Part shown: positions 37,410-44,834 of the stretch, in pieces | Numbering within the stretch: position 1 is the first letter of the stretch | Layout: each line of letters starts with the position of its first letter | Source: Pseudomonas syringae | Lineage (GTDB): Bacteria; Pseudomonadota; Gammaproteobacteria; Pseudomonadales; Pseudomonadaceae | Assembly (NCBI RefSeq): GCF_021605415.1 | Contig: NZ_WKEQ01000005.1 | Location: forward strand, 155,236-219,235 | Direction of reading: 5' to 3' | Length of the DNA stretch: 64,000 nucleotides | Program-made: the position numbers and the translations under genes | The notes under the pieces: generated by a model | The model's database searches: none | What the model saw: only the letters and a program-made list of their open reading frames with translations | Told to the model about the DNA's origin: nothing

Positions 37410-39182
37410 ATGTGCGGATTAGCTGGCGAGTTACGTTTTGATCATCAACCTGCAGACCTTGCAGCCGTTGAACGAATCACCCATCACCTGGCCCCTCGCG
37501 GTCCCGACGCATGGGGCTTCCAGGCCCAAGGGCCGATTGCCCTCGGCCATCGCCGCCTGAAAATCATGGATCTGTCGGACGGTTCAGCGCAGCCGATGAC
37601 CGACGGACAACTGGGTTTGTCCCTGGCCTTCAATGGTGCGATTTACAACTTCCCTGAACTGCGTGCCGAACTCGAAGAACTCGGCTATGCCTTCTATTCC
37701 GGTGGCGACACCGAAGTGCTGCTCAAGGGCTACCACGCCTGGGGCGAAGCGTTGCTCCCCAAGCTCAACGGCATGTTTGCTTTCGCCATCTGGGAGCGCG
37801 ACGCCCAGCGCCTGTTCATCGCCCGTGACCGTCTCGGCGTGAAGCCGTTGTACCTGTCGCGCACCGGCCAGCGTTTGCGTTTTGCCTCGGCACTGCCGGC
37901 CCTGCTCAAGGGTGGGGACATCAATCCGATCCTCGATCCGGTAGCGCTCAACCATTACCTGAATTTCCACGCAGTGGTGCCTGCGCCACGCACGTTGCTC
38001 GCCGGCATTGAAAAACTGCCGCCCGCCACGTGGATGCGTATCGAAGCCGATGGCCGTACCGAACAGAAAACCTGGTGGACGCTGCCTTACGGTCCCCATG
38101 AAGACGAGAAAAACCTGACGCTGGAAGACTGGCGCGACCGCGTTCTTGACAGTACCCGCGACGCCGTGGCGATCCGTCAGCGTGCAGCGGTGGATGTGGG
38201 TGTTCTGCTGTCCGGCGGTGTCGATTCGAGCATGTTGGTCGGGTTGCTGCGCGAAGTCGGCGTGGAAAACCTGTCGACCTTCTCCATCGGTTTTCAGGAT
38301 GCCGGCGGCGAGCGCGGCGACGAATTCCAGTATTCGGACTTGATCGCCAAGCACTACGGCACCCATCACCATCAATTGCGTATCGATGAAAAAGAAATCA
38401 TCGAGCAATTGCCCGCCGCGTTCCGGGCGATGAGTGAACCGATGGTCAGTCACGACTGCATCGCCTTCTATCTGTTGTCCCGAGAAGTGGCCAAGCATTG
38501 CAAAGTGGTGCAGAGCGGTCAGGGCGCCGACGAATTGTTCGCCGGTTATCACTGGTATCCGCAAGTGGATGGCGCGGCCGATCCCTATGCGGCGTATCGG
38601 GAGGCATTTTTTGATCGCAGCTACGACGACTACGCCGCCACCGTGCAGCCGAAATGGCTGACCGCCAACGACGCAGCCGGCGACTTCGTAAAGGAACATT
38701 TCGCACAGCCCGGCGCCGATGCAGCAGTGGACAAGGCCCTGCGTCTGGACAGCACGGTGATGCTGGTGGACGACCCGGTCAAACGTGTCGACAACATGAC
38801 CATGGCCTGGGGCCTGGAGGCTCGCACGCCGTTTCTCGACTATCGACTGGTTGAGTTGTCGGCGCGGGTGCCGGGCAAATTCAAGCTGCCCGACGGCGGC
38901 AAGCAAGTGCTCAAAGAAGCGGCGCGGATGGTCATCCCAAGTGAAGTGATCGACCGTAAAAAGGGTTACTTCCCGGTGCCCGGTCTCAAGCATTTGCAAG
39001 GCGACACGCTGAACTGGGTGCGCGAACTGCTGCTGGATCCGAGCCAGGATCGCGGCCTGTTCAACCCGGTCATGCTCGATCGCTTGCTCACCGACCCGCA
39101 AGGGCAACTGACCCCGCTGCGCGGCTCCAAGCTGTGGCAATTGGCGGCTCTGAACCTGTGGTTGAGCGAGCAAGGAATCTGA
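37410..39182 (+). CDS. asnO: N-acetylglutaminylglutamine amidotransferase (AsnB-like)
   Basis: The 590-residue protein has a class II glutamine amidotransferase domain with the N-terminal nucleophile Cys2 (MCGLAGELRF). An asparagine-synthetase-type ATP domain follows, with the PPi loop VLLSGGVDSSMLVG near 267-280 and the segment TPFLDYRLVELSA. In the NAGGN pathway it amidates N-acetyl-Gln-Gln to the osmolyte N-acetylglutaminylglutamine amide. TAAGGA precedes the ATG. The synthetase gene follows three bases later. Confidence 0.93.
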   Translation: MCGLAGELRFDHQPADLAAVERITHHLAPRGPDAWGFQAQGPIALGHRRLKIMDLSDGSAQPMTDGQLGLSLAFNGAIYNFPELRAELEELGYAFYSGGDTEVLLKGYHAWGEALLPKLNGMFAFAIWERDAQRLFIARDRLGVKPLYLSRTGQRLRFASALPALLKGGDINPILDPVALNHYLNFHAVVPAPRTLLAGIEKLPPATWMRIEADGRTEQKTWWTLPYGPHEDEKNLTLEDWRDRVLDSTRDAVAIRQRAAVDVGVLLSGGVDSSMLVGLLREVGVENLSTFSIGFQDAGGERGDEFQYSDLIAKHYGTHHHQLRIDEKEIIEQLPAAFRAMSEPMVSHDCIAFYLLSREVAKHCKVVQSGQGADELFAGYHWYPQVDGAADPYAAYREAFFDRSYDDYAATVQPKWLTANDAAGDFVKEHFAQPGADAAVDKALRLDSTVMLVDDPVKRVDNMTMAWGLEARTPFLDYRLVELSARVPGKFKLPDGGKQVLKEAARMVIPSEVIDRKKGYFPVPGLKHLQGDTLNWVRELLLDPSQDRGLFNPVMLDRLLTDPQGQLTPLRGSKLWQLAALNLWLSEQGI

Positions 39183-39185
39183 TAG

Positions 39186-40931
39186 ATGAAAGCTCATCCC
39201 ACGGCTTATAACCAACGTTTGCTGCGCGGCCAGACGCCATCCTATGAACGCTTGCAGGCGCGCCTGGCCGAAGACGGCAGCACGCTGGCCGCCGACCCGA
39301 TTGCCGTGCATTGCGGGTGGGGCCGGTTACTGATCGGCCATACCTTTCCCGACCCGGCGAGCCTCGCCCGCGAGTTGCTCAACGAGCAACCAGGTGAGCG
39401 CGATATCGCGCTGTACGTCGCCGCCCCGCAACAGATTCTGGGGCTGGAGCCGGCGCAGCTGTTTCTTGACCCGTCCGACACTCTGCGCCTGTGGTTCAGC
39501 GATTATCGCCAGGCTACTCGGGTGTTTCGCGGCTTCCGCATCCGTCGCGCACAAAGTGAAACGGACTGGCAAGGCATCAATACGCTCTACCAGGCTCGCG
39601 GCATGTTGCCGATCGATCCCGAGCTGCTCACGCCCCACCACCAAGGCGGACCGGTTTACTGGCTGGCCGAGGACGAGGACAGCGGCGCGGTGATCGGCAG
39701 CGTCATGGGTCTTAATCATCACAAGGCGTTCAAGGATCCGGAAAACGGCAGCAGCTTGTGGTGCCTGGCGGTCGACCCACACTGTTCGCGTCCGGGTGTC
39801 GGGGAAGTGCTGGTGCGGCATTTGATCGAACACTTCATGAGCCGTGGCTTGAGCTACCTCGACCTGTCGGTGCTGCATAACAACCGTCAGGCGAAAAGCC
39901 TCTACGCCAAACTCGGTTTTCGCAACCTGTCGACCTTCGCCATCAAGCGCAAGAACGGCATCAATCTGCCGCTGTATCTCGGCCCTGGCCCGGAAGCGGC
40001 GTTCAATCCTTATGCGCGGATCATCGTCGAGGAAGCCCATCGACGCGGCATTGATGTGCACGTGGATGACGCCGATGCGGGACTTTTCACACTGAGTTAT
40101 GGCGGACGGCGGATTCGTTGCCGCGAATCCCTGAGCGACCTGACCAGTGCCATCAGCATGACCCTGTGCCAGGACAAAAGCCTGACCCACAAAGCGCTGA
40201 AGGCCGCCGGTCTCAACTTGCCGTCGCAGCAACTGGCGGGCAACGCGGATGACAACCTGGAATTTCTCGATGAGCACCAGCGGGTGGTGGTCAAGCCGCT
40301 GGATGGAGAACAGGGCCAAGGCGTTGCGGTGGATTTGCGGAGCATCGAAGAGGTGCAGCAAGCCATCGAAGCGGCGCGTCAGTTCGACAGCCGTGTGCTG
40401 CTGGAAAGTTTCCACGAAGGTCTCGATCTGCGGATTGTGGTGATCGGGTTCGAGGTCGTGGCAGCGGCGATTCGACGTCCGGCGGAAGTGGTCGGTGATG
40501 GTCAACACACCATTGGCGCACTGATCGAAGCGCAGAGCCGGCGTCGGCAGGCGGCCACGAGCGGCGAGAGCAAGATTCCGATGGATAACGAAACCGAACG
40601 CACCCTGCACGCGGCCGGTTACAACTACGACACGGTTCTGCCGGCCGGCGAGCATTTGTTCGTGCGCCGCACCGCGAATCTGCATACCGGCGGAATACTC
40701 GAAGATGTCACCGGGATTCTGCACCCGACCTTGGTCGACGCCGCCGTGCGTGCGGCGCGGGCGCTGGACATTCCAATGGTCGGCCTCGACCTGATGGTGC
40801 CCGCGGCCGATCAACCGGAGTACGTTTTCATCGAAGCCAACGAACGGGCCGGCCTGGCCAACCACGAGCCGCAGCCGACGGCTGAAAAGTTTGTGGATCT
40901 GTTGTTTCCGCACAGCCAGCCAGCGGTCTGA
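39186..40931 (+). CDS. ngg: N-acetylglutaminylglutamine synthetase (GNAT / ATP-grasp fusion)
   Basis: The 581-residue protein joins an N-terminal GNAT acetyltransferase domain to an ATP-grasp domain. The GNAT part shows DPHCSRPGVGEVLVRHLIEHF and LSVLHNNRQAKSLYAKLGF, about 110-270. The ATP-grasp part resembles cyanophycin synthetase, with VVVKPLDGEQGQGVAVDLR, RIVVIGFEVVAAAIRRPAEV and IEANERAG near the end. It makes N-acetylglutaminylglutamine from glutamine for the next step by the amidotransferase upstream. The tight three-base gap shows coupling. Confidence 0.92.
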   Translation: MKAHPTAYNQRLLRGQTPSYERLQARLAEDGSTLAADPIAVHCGWGRLLIGHTFPDPASLARELLNEQPGERDIALYVAAPQQILGLEPAQLFLDPSDTLRLWFSDYRQATRVFRGFRIRRAQSETDWQGINTLYQARGMLPIDPELLTPHHQGGPVYWLAEDEDSGAVIGSVMGLNHHKAFKDPENGSSLWCLAVDPHCSRPGVGEVLVRHLIEHFMSRGLSYLDLSVLHNNRQAKSLYAKLGFRNLSTFAIKRKNGINLPLYLGPGPEAAFNPYARIIVEEAHRRGIDVHVDDADAGLFTLSYGGRRIRCRESLSDLTSAISMTLCQDKSLTHKALKAAGLNLPSQQLAGNADDNLEFLDEHQRVVVKPLDGEQGQGVAVDLRSIEEVQQAIEAARQFDSRVLLESFHEGLDLRIVVIGFEVVAAAIRRPAEVVGDGQHTIGALIEAQSRRRQAATSGESKIPMDNETERTLHAAGYNYDTVLPAGEHLFVRRTANLHTGGILEDVTGILHPTLVDAAVRAARALDIPMVGLDLMVPAADQPEYVFIEANERAGLANHEPQPTAEKFVDLLFPHSQPAV

Positions 40932-40939
40932 ACCTTTCC

Positions 40940-41047
40940 TGATCGTTCCCACGCTCTGCGTGGGAATGACTCCACGGACGCGACGCGTCCGCCATGGGAC
41001 GCAGGGCGTCCCGGGCTGCATTCCCACGCAGAGCATGGGAACGATCA
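40940..41047. repeat. Palindromic repeat (GATCGTTCCCACGC family) inside the NAGGN operon
   Basis: TGATCGTTCCCACGCTCTGC at 40940 onward and its reverse complement ending at 41047 flank an inner GC-rich stem (GGACGC... and GCGTCC...). The whole can fold into one long hairpin between the synthetase and peptidase genes. It is the only member of this family noticed here. Confidence 0.8.
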
Positions 41048-41071
41048 GTCCTTCAACCATCAGGAGTTTCT

Positions 41072-42262
41072 ATGACCCAACATCTTCCCGAACCGGATCT
41101 GATCTACCTGCAAAAAGTCTTGCTGGAAATGCTCGCCATTCCCAGCCCCACCGGGTTCACCGACACCATCGTGCGGTACGTGGCCGAGCGGCTGGAAGAA
41201 CTTGGCATCCCCTTCGAAATGACCCGTCGTGGCACCATCCGCGCCACGCTCAAAGGCAAGAAGAACAGCCCCGACCGTGCTGTTTCAGCGCACCTGGACA
41301 CCATCGGTGCCGCCGTCCGTGCCGTGAAGGACAATGGTCGGCTGACGCTGGCGCCGGTCGGATGCTGGTCGAGCCGCTTCGCCGAAGGCAGTCGCGTCAG
41401 TCTGTTCACCGACACCGGTGTGATTCGCGGCAGCGTATTGCCATTGATGGCCTCGGGGCATGCGTTCAACACTGAAGTGGATCAGATGCCGATCAGCTGG
41501 GATCACATCGAACTGCGTCTGGACGCCTACTGCGCGACGCGCGCAGATTGCGAATCCCTCGGCGTCAGTGTCGGCGATGTGGTGGCCTTCGATCCGTTGC
41601 CGGAGTTCACCGAAAGCGGCCACATCAGTGCCCGTCACCTCGACGACAAGGCCGGCGTCGCCGCGCTGCTCGCGGCGCTCAAGGCAATCATCGACAGCGG
41701 CCAGGAGTTGCTGATCGATTGCCATCCGCTGTTCACCATTACCGAGGAAACCGGCAGCGGCGCGGCGGCGGCATTGCCGTGGGACGTCAGCGAATTCGTC
41801 GGCATCGACATCGCCCCGGTCGCCCCCGGCCAGCATTCCAGCGAGCACGCGGTGAGCGTGGCGATGCAGGATTCCGGCGGGCCTTACGACTACCACTTGT
41901 CACGGCATCTGCTGCGCCTGGCCGGCGAGAATGAACTGCCCGTGCGCCGAGACATCTTCCGCTATTACTTCAGCGATGCGCATTCGGCGGTGACGGCCGG
42001 CCACGATATTCGCACTGCCCTGCTGGCTTTTGGTTGCGACGCCACCCATGGTTATGAACGCACGCACATCGACAGCCTGGCAGCGCTGAGTCGCTTGCTC
42101 GGTGCCTACATTCTGAGTCCGCCGGTGTTTGCCAGCGATGCTCAGCCGGCGAATGCTTCGCTGGATAACTTCAGTCATCAGATCGAGCATGACGCGCAGA
42201 TGGAAAGCGAAACGCGGGTGCCGTCGGTGGACAGCCTGGTGGGGCAGCGTTCGGATAGTTAA
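41072..42262 (+). CDS. M42-family peptidase of the NAGGN osmolyte system
   Basis: The 396-residue metallopeptidase shows VSAHLDTIGA, ARHLDDKAGVAALLAAL, TITEETGSGAAAA with the catalytic glutamates, and DAHSAVTAGHDIRTALLAFGCDATHGYERTH, typical of M42 aminopeptidases with two zinc ions. It regularly accompanies the amidotransferase and synthetase genes and is presumed to turn over or tailor the dipeptide. CAGGAG lies five bases before the ATG. A long palindromic repeat separates it from the synthetase, so its dose may be lower. Confidence 0.9.
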   Translation: MTQHLPEPDLIYLQKVLLEMLAIPSPTGFTDTIVRYVAERLEELGIPFEMTRRGTIRATLKGKKNSPDRAVSAHLDTIGAAVRAVKDNGRLTLAPVGCWSSRFAEGSRVSLFTDTGVIRGSVLPLMASGHAFNTEVDQMPISWDHIELRLDAYCATRADCESLGVSVGDVVAFDPLPEFTESGHISARHLDDKAGVAALLAALKAIIDSGQELLIDCHPLFTITEETGSGAAAALPWDVSEFVGIDIAPVAPGQHSSEHAVSVAMQDSGGPYDYHLSRHLLRLAGENELPVRRDIFRYYFSDAHSAVTAGHDIRTALLAFGCDATHGYERTHIDSLAALSRLLGAYILSPPVFASDAQPANASLDNFSHQIEHDAQMESETRVPSVDSLVGQRSDS

Positions 42263-42280
42263 GGCTTGGCTTGAGATAGC

Positions 42281-42349
42281 GTTCGCGGGCAGGCGCGCTT
42301 CCACACGGACAACGCGTGTCCAACGGTAGGAGCGAGCCTGCTCGCGAAT
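42281..42349. repeat. REP doublet after the M42 peptidase gene
   Basis: GTTCGCGGGCAGGCGCGCTTCC and GTAGGAGCGAGCCTGCTCGCGAAT face each other across about 23 bases. It is a REP doublet of the GAGCGAGCCTGCTCGC family. Confidence 0.8.
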
Positions 42350-42436
42350 GGTCAGATCAGGCAGCGTCTTAACCTCAGACTGGCCCATAACCCTCATTCA
42401 CCGTAGCATCGCGCCATTACCTACACAGAGGTGCCC

Positions 42437-42664
42437 ATGCTGATTCCCCACGACCAACTTGAAGTCGACACGCTTACCCGCCTGATCGAAGACTTCGTCA
42501 CCCGCGACGGCACCGACAACGGTGACGACACACCACTGGAAACCCGCGTATTACGCGTGCGTCAGGCGTTGACCAAAGGTCAGGCGCTGATCGTGTTCGA
42601 TCCGGAGAGCGAGCAGTGCCAGTTAATGCTCAAGCATGACGTGCCCAAGCATCTGTTCGACTGA
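42437..42664 (+). CDS. YheU-family protein
   Basis: The 75-residue protein reads MLIPHDQLEVDTLTRLIEDFVTRDGTDNGDD with VLRVRQALTKGQALIVFDPE later, the UPF0270/YheU pattern. The family has no assigned function. ATG 42437 (MLIP) matches the family start; a frame two codons longer exists. It runs toward the csrA-family gene, with a five-base gap between stops. Confidence 0.88.
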   Translation: MLIPHDQLEVDTLTRLIEDFVTRDGTDNGDDTPLETRVLRVRQALTKGQALIVFDPESEQCQLMLKHDVPKHLFD

Positions 42665-42669
42665 ACCGC

Positions 42670-42855
42670 TCAGCGATTGCCGTTTCGAGCCCGTTTTTGC
42701 TGGATGCGCTGATAGACCTCGGCCCGATGCACTTCGACCTGCGTCGGTGCTTCAACGCCGAACCGCACGCTTGAGCCGTTCACGGACAAAACGCGCAGGG
42801 TTATGTTATCGCCGATGGAAATCAACTCGCCCACGACGCGGCTGAGTACAAGCAT
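42670..42855 (-). CDS. CsrA/RsmA-family RNA-binding translational regulator
   Basis: The 61-residue protein is a CsrA homologue: [23 protein letters not shown], then [23 protein letters not shown]. Leu4 and Arg44, which make the RNA-binding surface, are kept. Pseudomonas carry several paralogues (RsmA, RsmE, RsmI and others) and I cannot assign which this is. It binds GGA motifs near ribosome binding sites. Its own leader holds TCAAGGATGC (42862-42871) over the ribosome binding site, which suggests control by itself or a paralogue. Confidence 0.9.
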   Translation of the reverse strand: MLVLSRVVGELISIGDNITLRVLSVNGSSVRFGVEAPTQVEVHRAEVYQRIQQKRARNGNR

Positions 42856-42861
42856 AGGAAA

Positions 42862-42871
42862 GCATCCTTGA
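42862..42871 (-). promoter_or_regulatory. CsrA/Rsm-type binding site over the ribosome binding site of the csrA-family gene
   Basis: The minus strand reads TCAAGGATGC 7-16 bases before the ATG, matching nine of ten positions of the CsrA consensus (A/U-CANGGANG-U/A). It contains the AAGGA Shine-Dalgarno bases. Binding would hide the ribosome site. Confidence 0.5.
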
Positions 42872-43002
42872 GGGTTATCGAGCCCTGAAGATGCGCGGGT
42901 TGCGCCTTTCAGACAATGCGCTCCCGGCAAATCAGTCATGCCCTACGCGATGGAAAGCCAAAGCCTTAGGACATTTCCTGCAAACCGCCTGAAAATCCAT
43001 AT

Positions 43003-43335
43003 TCAGGTAGCAGAAAACCGTGGCCCGAAGAGAATGATGCTGGCGCCGATCACGCATAACGCCACGCCAATCCAGTCCGATCCCAAGGGGCGAATACGCT
43101 CGACCACCGCCAGCCAGCCGATGGAAGCAACGATGTAAATGCCGCCATAAGCGGCATAGGCACGACCGGCATAAGTCGCTTCAATGCGCGTGAGCAACAG
43201 TGCGAACAACGCCAGGCTGGCCAGCGCCGGGATTACCCACAAGGCGCTTTTGCCCTGACGCAACCACATCCAGAAAGCGAAGCAACCGGCGATTTCAAAC
43301 AGTGCGGCGAGAAAAAACCAAAGGTAATTAAGCAT
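43003..43335 (-). CDS. YnfA-family small membrane protein (UPF0060)
   Basis: The 110-residue protein has four hydrophobic helices and the UPF0060 pattern: [45 protein letters not shown] and [14 protein letters not shown]. It resembles small multidrug-resistance-type transporters; whether it transports anything is unproven. It is a lone gene between the csrA-family gene and an SDR gene. Confidence 0.92.
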   Translation of the reverse strand: MLNYLWFFLAALFEIAGCFAFWMWLRQGKSALWVIPALASLALFALLLTRIEATYAGRAYAAYGGIYIVASIGWLAVVERIRPLGSDWIGVALCVIGASIILFGPRFSAT

Positions 43336-43398
43336 GCAAATGTCTCGTCAGGATGACCGTTGCGGCCACCCTAACGACGCGGCATCACGCGGGCAAGT

Positions 43399-44214
43399 TC
43401 AACTGTTGGTTTGCCTGGACTTGGCGCGCATCTTCTCGGCCATCGAAGCCATTTCGTTGTAGAGCAATTGCGGGTTTTTCTGCTTGATTGCCCAAGCCAT
43501 CCGACCTTGCTCGTGAGGCAGGATCATGAACTCGCCGGCGGCAACTTGCTGATAGATGTAGTCGGCAATGTCTGCTGCGCTGATCGGCGAACTTTCCAGC
43601 AACTTGCCGACCTGAGCTTTCATCGCCGGTGTCGGGCCACGGAAAGAATCAAGCAGGTTGGTCTGGAAGAACGACGGGCAGACGACATGAACGCCGACTT
43701 CCTGTTGCCCCAGTTCAATCAACAGGCTTTCGGACAACGCCACCACACCGGCCTTGGCCACGTTGTAATTGCTCATTGCCGGGCCCTGCATCAACGCGGC
43801 CATGGAGGCGATGTTGATGATCTTGCCTTTGCTTTGTTCAAGCAACGGCAGGAATGCCTTGCAGCCTTTGACGACGCCCATCAGATTGATCGCGATTTGC
43901 CAGTCCCAGTCTTCCAGGGACAATTCGCTGAAGAAGCCGCCCGACGCCACACCGGCGTTGTTGACGATGATATCGATGCCGCCAAAATTGACTTCGCACG
44001 CCTGGGCGAAAGCCGTGAGCTGGCTGTAATCGCGCACGTCACAGCGCAGGGTAAACCCGTCGCCTCCCGCCTCCCGTACGAGTTTGAGGGTTTCCTGCAA
44101 CCCGGAATCGCTGACATCGGACAAGGCCAGTCGCCAGCCTTCACGCGCCCAGCGCAGCGCGATTTCGCGACCCAGGCCCGAGCCTGCGCCAGTGATCATC
44201 ATGCGATTTTGCAT
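43399..44214 (-). CDS. Short-chain dehydrogenase/reductase, substrate unknown
   Basis: The 271-residue SDR has the cofactor motif MMITGAGSGLGREIALRWA near the N-terminus, VNNAG, the catalytic serine in INIASMAALM and tyrosine-lysine in YNVAKAG. The DVSD after the second strand suggests NAD(H) preference. ATG 44214 is the family start; longer frames enter non-coding DNA. The substrate cannot be told from the sequence. Confidence 0.9.
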   Translation of the reverse strand: MQNRMMITGAGSGLGREIALRWAREGWRLALSDVSDSGLQETLKLVREAGGDGFTLRCDVRDYSQLTAFAQACEVNFGGIDIIVNNAGVASGGFFSELSLEDWDWQIAINLMGVVKGCKAFLPLLEQSKGKIINIASMAALMQGPAMSNYNVAKAGVVALSESLLIELGQQEVGVHVVCPSFFQTNLLDSFRGPTPAMKAQVGKLLESSPISAADIADYIYQQVAAGEFMILPHEQGRMAWAIKQKNPQLLYNEMASMAEKMRAKSRQTNS

Positions 44215-44619
44215 AGCAGACAGCCTTGTTGTTCCGGGGAAGATGCGCGGAGTGTAGCGAAGGATGCACAGCGATCCACGCTCCATCAGATTGCTGAATG
44301 GTGAGCGAAAACCGTGGCTGCAAGGTCGAAAGATCGCAGCCTTCGGCAGCTCCTATACAAACCCTCTGCCTCATCTCTTGTGTTGTAGGAGCTGTCGAGT
44401 GCAACGAGGCTGCGATTTTTTGATCTTTAAAAGATCGCGGCCTTGCGCGATGCCCACCGTTTTAAAACGGAATAACCGGGCAATCCAAATACATTAAAAA
44501 AACATTGAATTTTCTGTCATTCGCGCGAGTCGGAGTTTGTAAGCCGTCTGCATTAAGTTGGACTTCAGACGCCTCTTGAATACCAAGACTTTTCCGCCAC
44601 TATCAACAAGGAAATCGAC
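44215..44619. other. Intergenic region with a dispersed palindromic repeat
   Basis: This 405-base gap lies between the divergent SDR and DUF3309 genes. It holds the repeat at 44329-44420 and a following GATCTTTAAAAGATC-like palindrome. An AT-rich stretch at 44480-44520 may carry the DUF3309 promoter. No gene is seen. Confidence 0.55.
44329..44420. repeat. Palindromic repeat (AAAGATCGCAGCCTTCGG family)
   Basis: AAAGATCGCAGCCTTCGGCA at 44329 and the reverse-complement-like unit ending GAGGCTGCGATTTTT at 44420 flank a 30-base centre. It is the same family as at 35008-35080 and 50476-50568. Confidence 0.8.
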
Positions 44620-44772
44620 ATGGGCACAATTCTTATCATTATCCTGATCCTGTTGCTGATCGGTGGTCTGCCTGTCTTCCCGCACTCCAGAAGTTGGGGT
44701 TATGGTCCTTCGGGCATCATCGGTGTAGTGCTGGTCGTACTGTTGGTGCTGTTGTTACTTGGCCGGATATGA
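44620..44772 (+). CDS. DUF3309 small hydrophobic protein
   Basis: A 50-codon gene encodes MGTILIIILILLLIGGLPVF, a glycine-tyrosine turn (SWGYGPSG) and a second hydrophobic stretch IIGVVLVVLLVLLLLGRI. This is the DUF3309 pattern seen across Proteobacteria, probably two membrane segments. AAGGA lies seven bases before the ATG and a strong terminator follows 13 bases after the stop. The function is unknown. Confidence 0.88.
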   Translation: MGTILIIILILLLIGGLPVFPHSRSWGYGPSGIIGVVLVVLLVLLLLGRI

Positions 44773-44785
44773 CGATTTAAAGCAT

Positions 44786-44820
44786 AAAAAAAGAGGCCCT
44801 TGAAAAAGGGCCTCTTTTTT
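44786..44820. terminator. Bidirectional intrinsic terminator
   Basis: AAAAAAGAGGCCCT and AGGGCCTCTTTTTT form a 14-base stem with a 6-base loop. It ends the DUF3309 gene on the plus strand and the LTA-synthase-like gene on the minus strand. Confidence 0.95.
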
Positions 44821-44834
44821 ATTGCGCCGATTAA

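Noticed and set aside
44494..44685. Minus-strand frame opposite the DUF3309 gene
   Set aside because: It lies antisense to a clear small gene with its own ribosome site and terminator.
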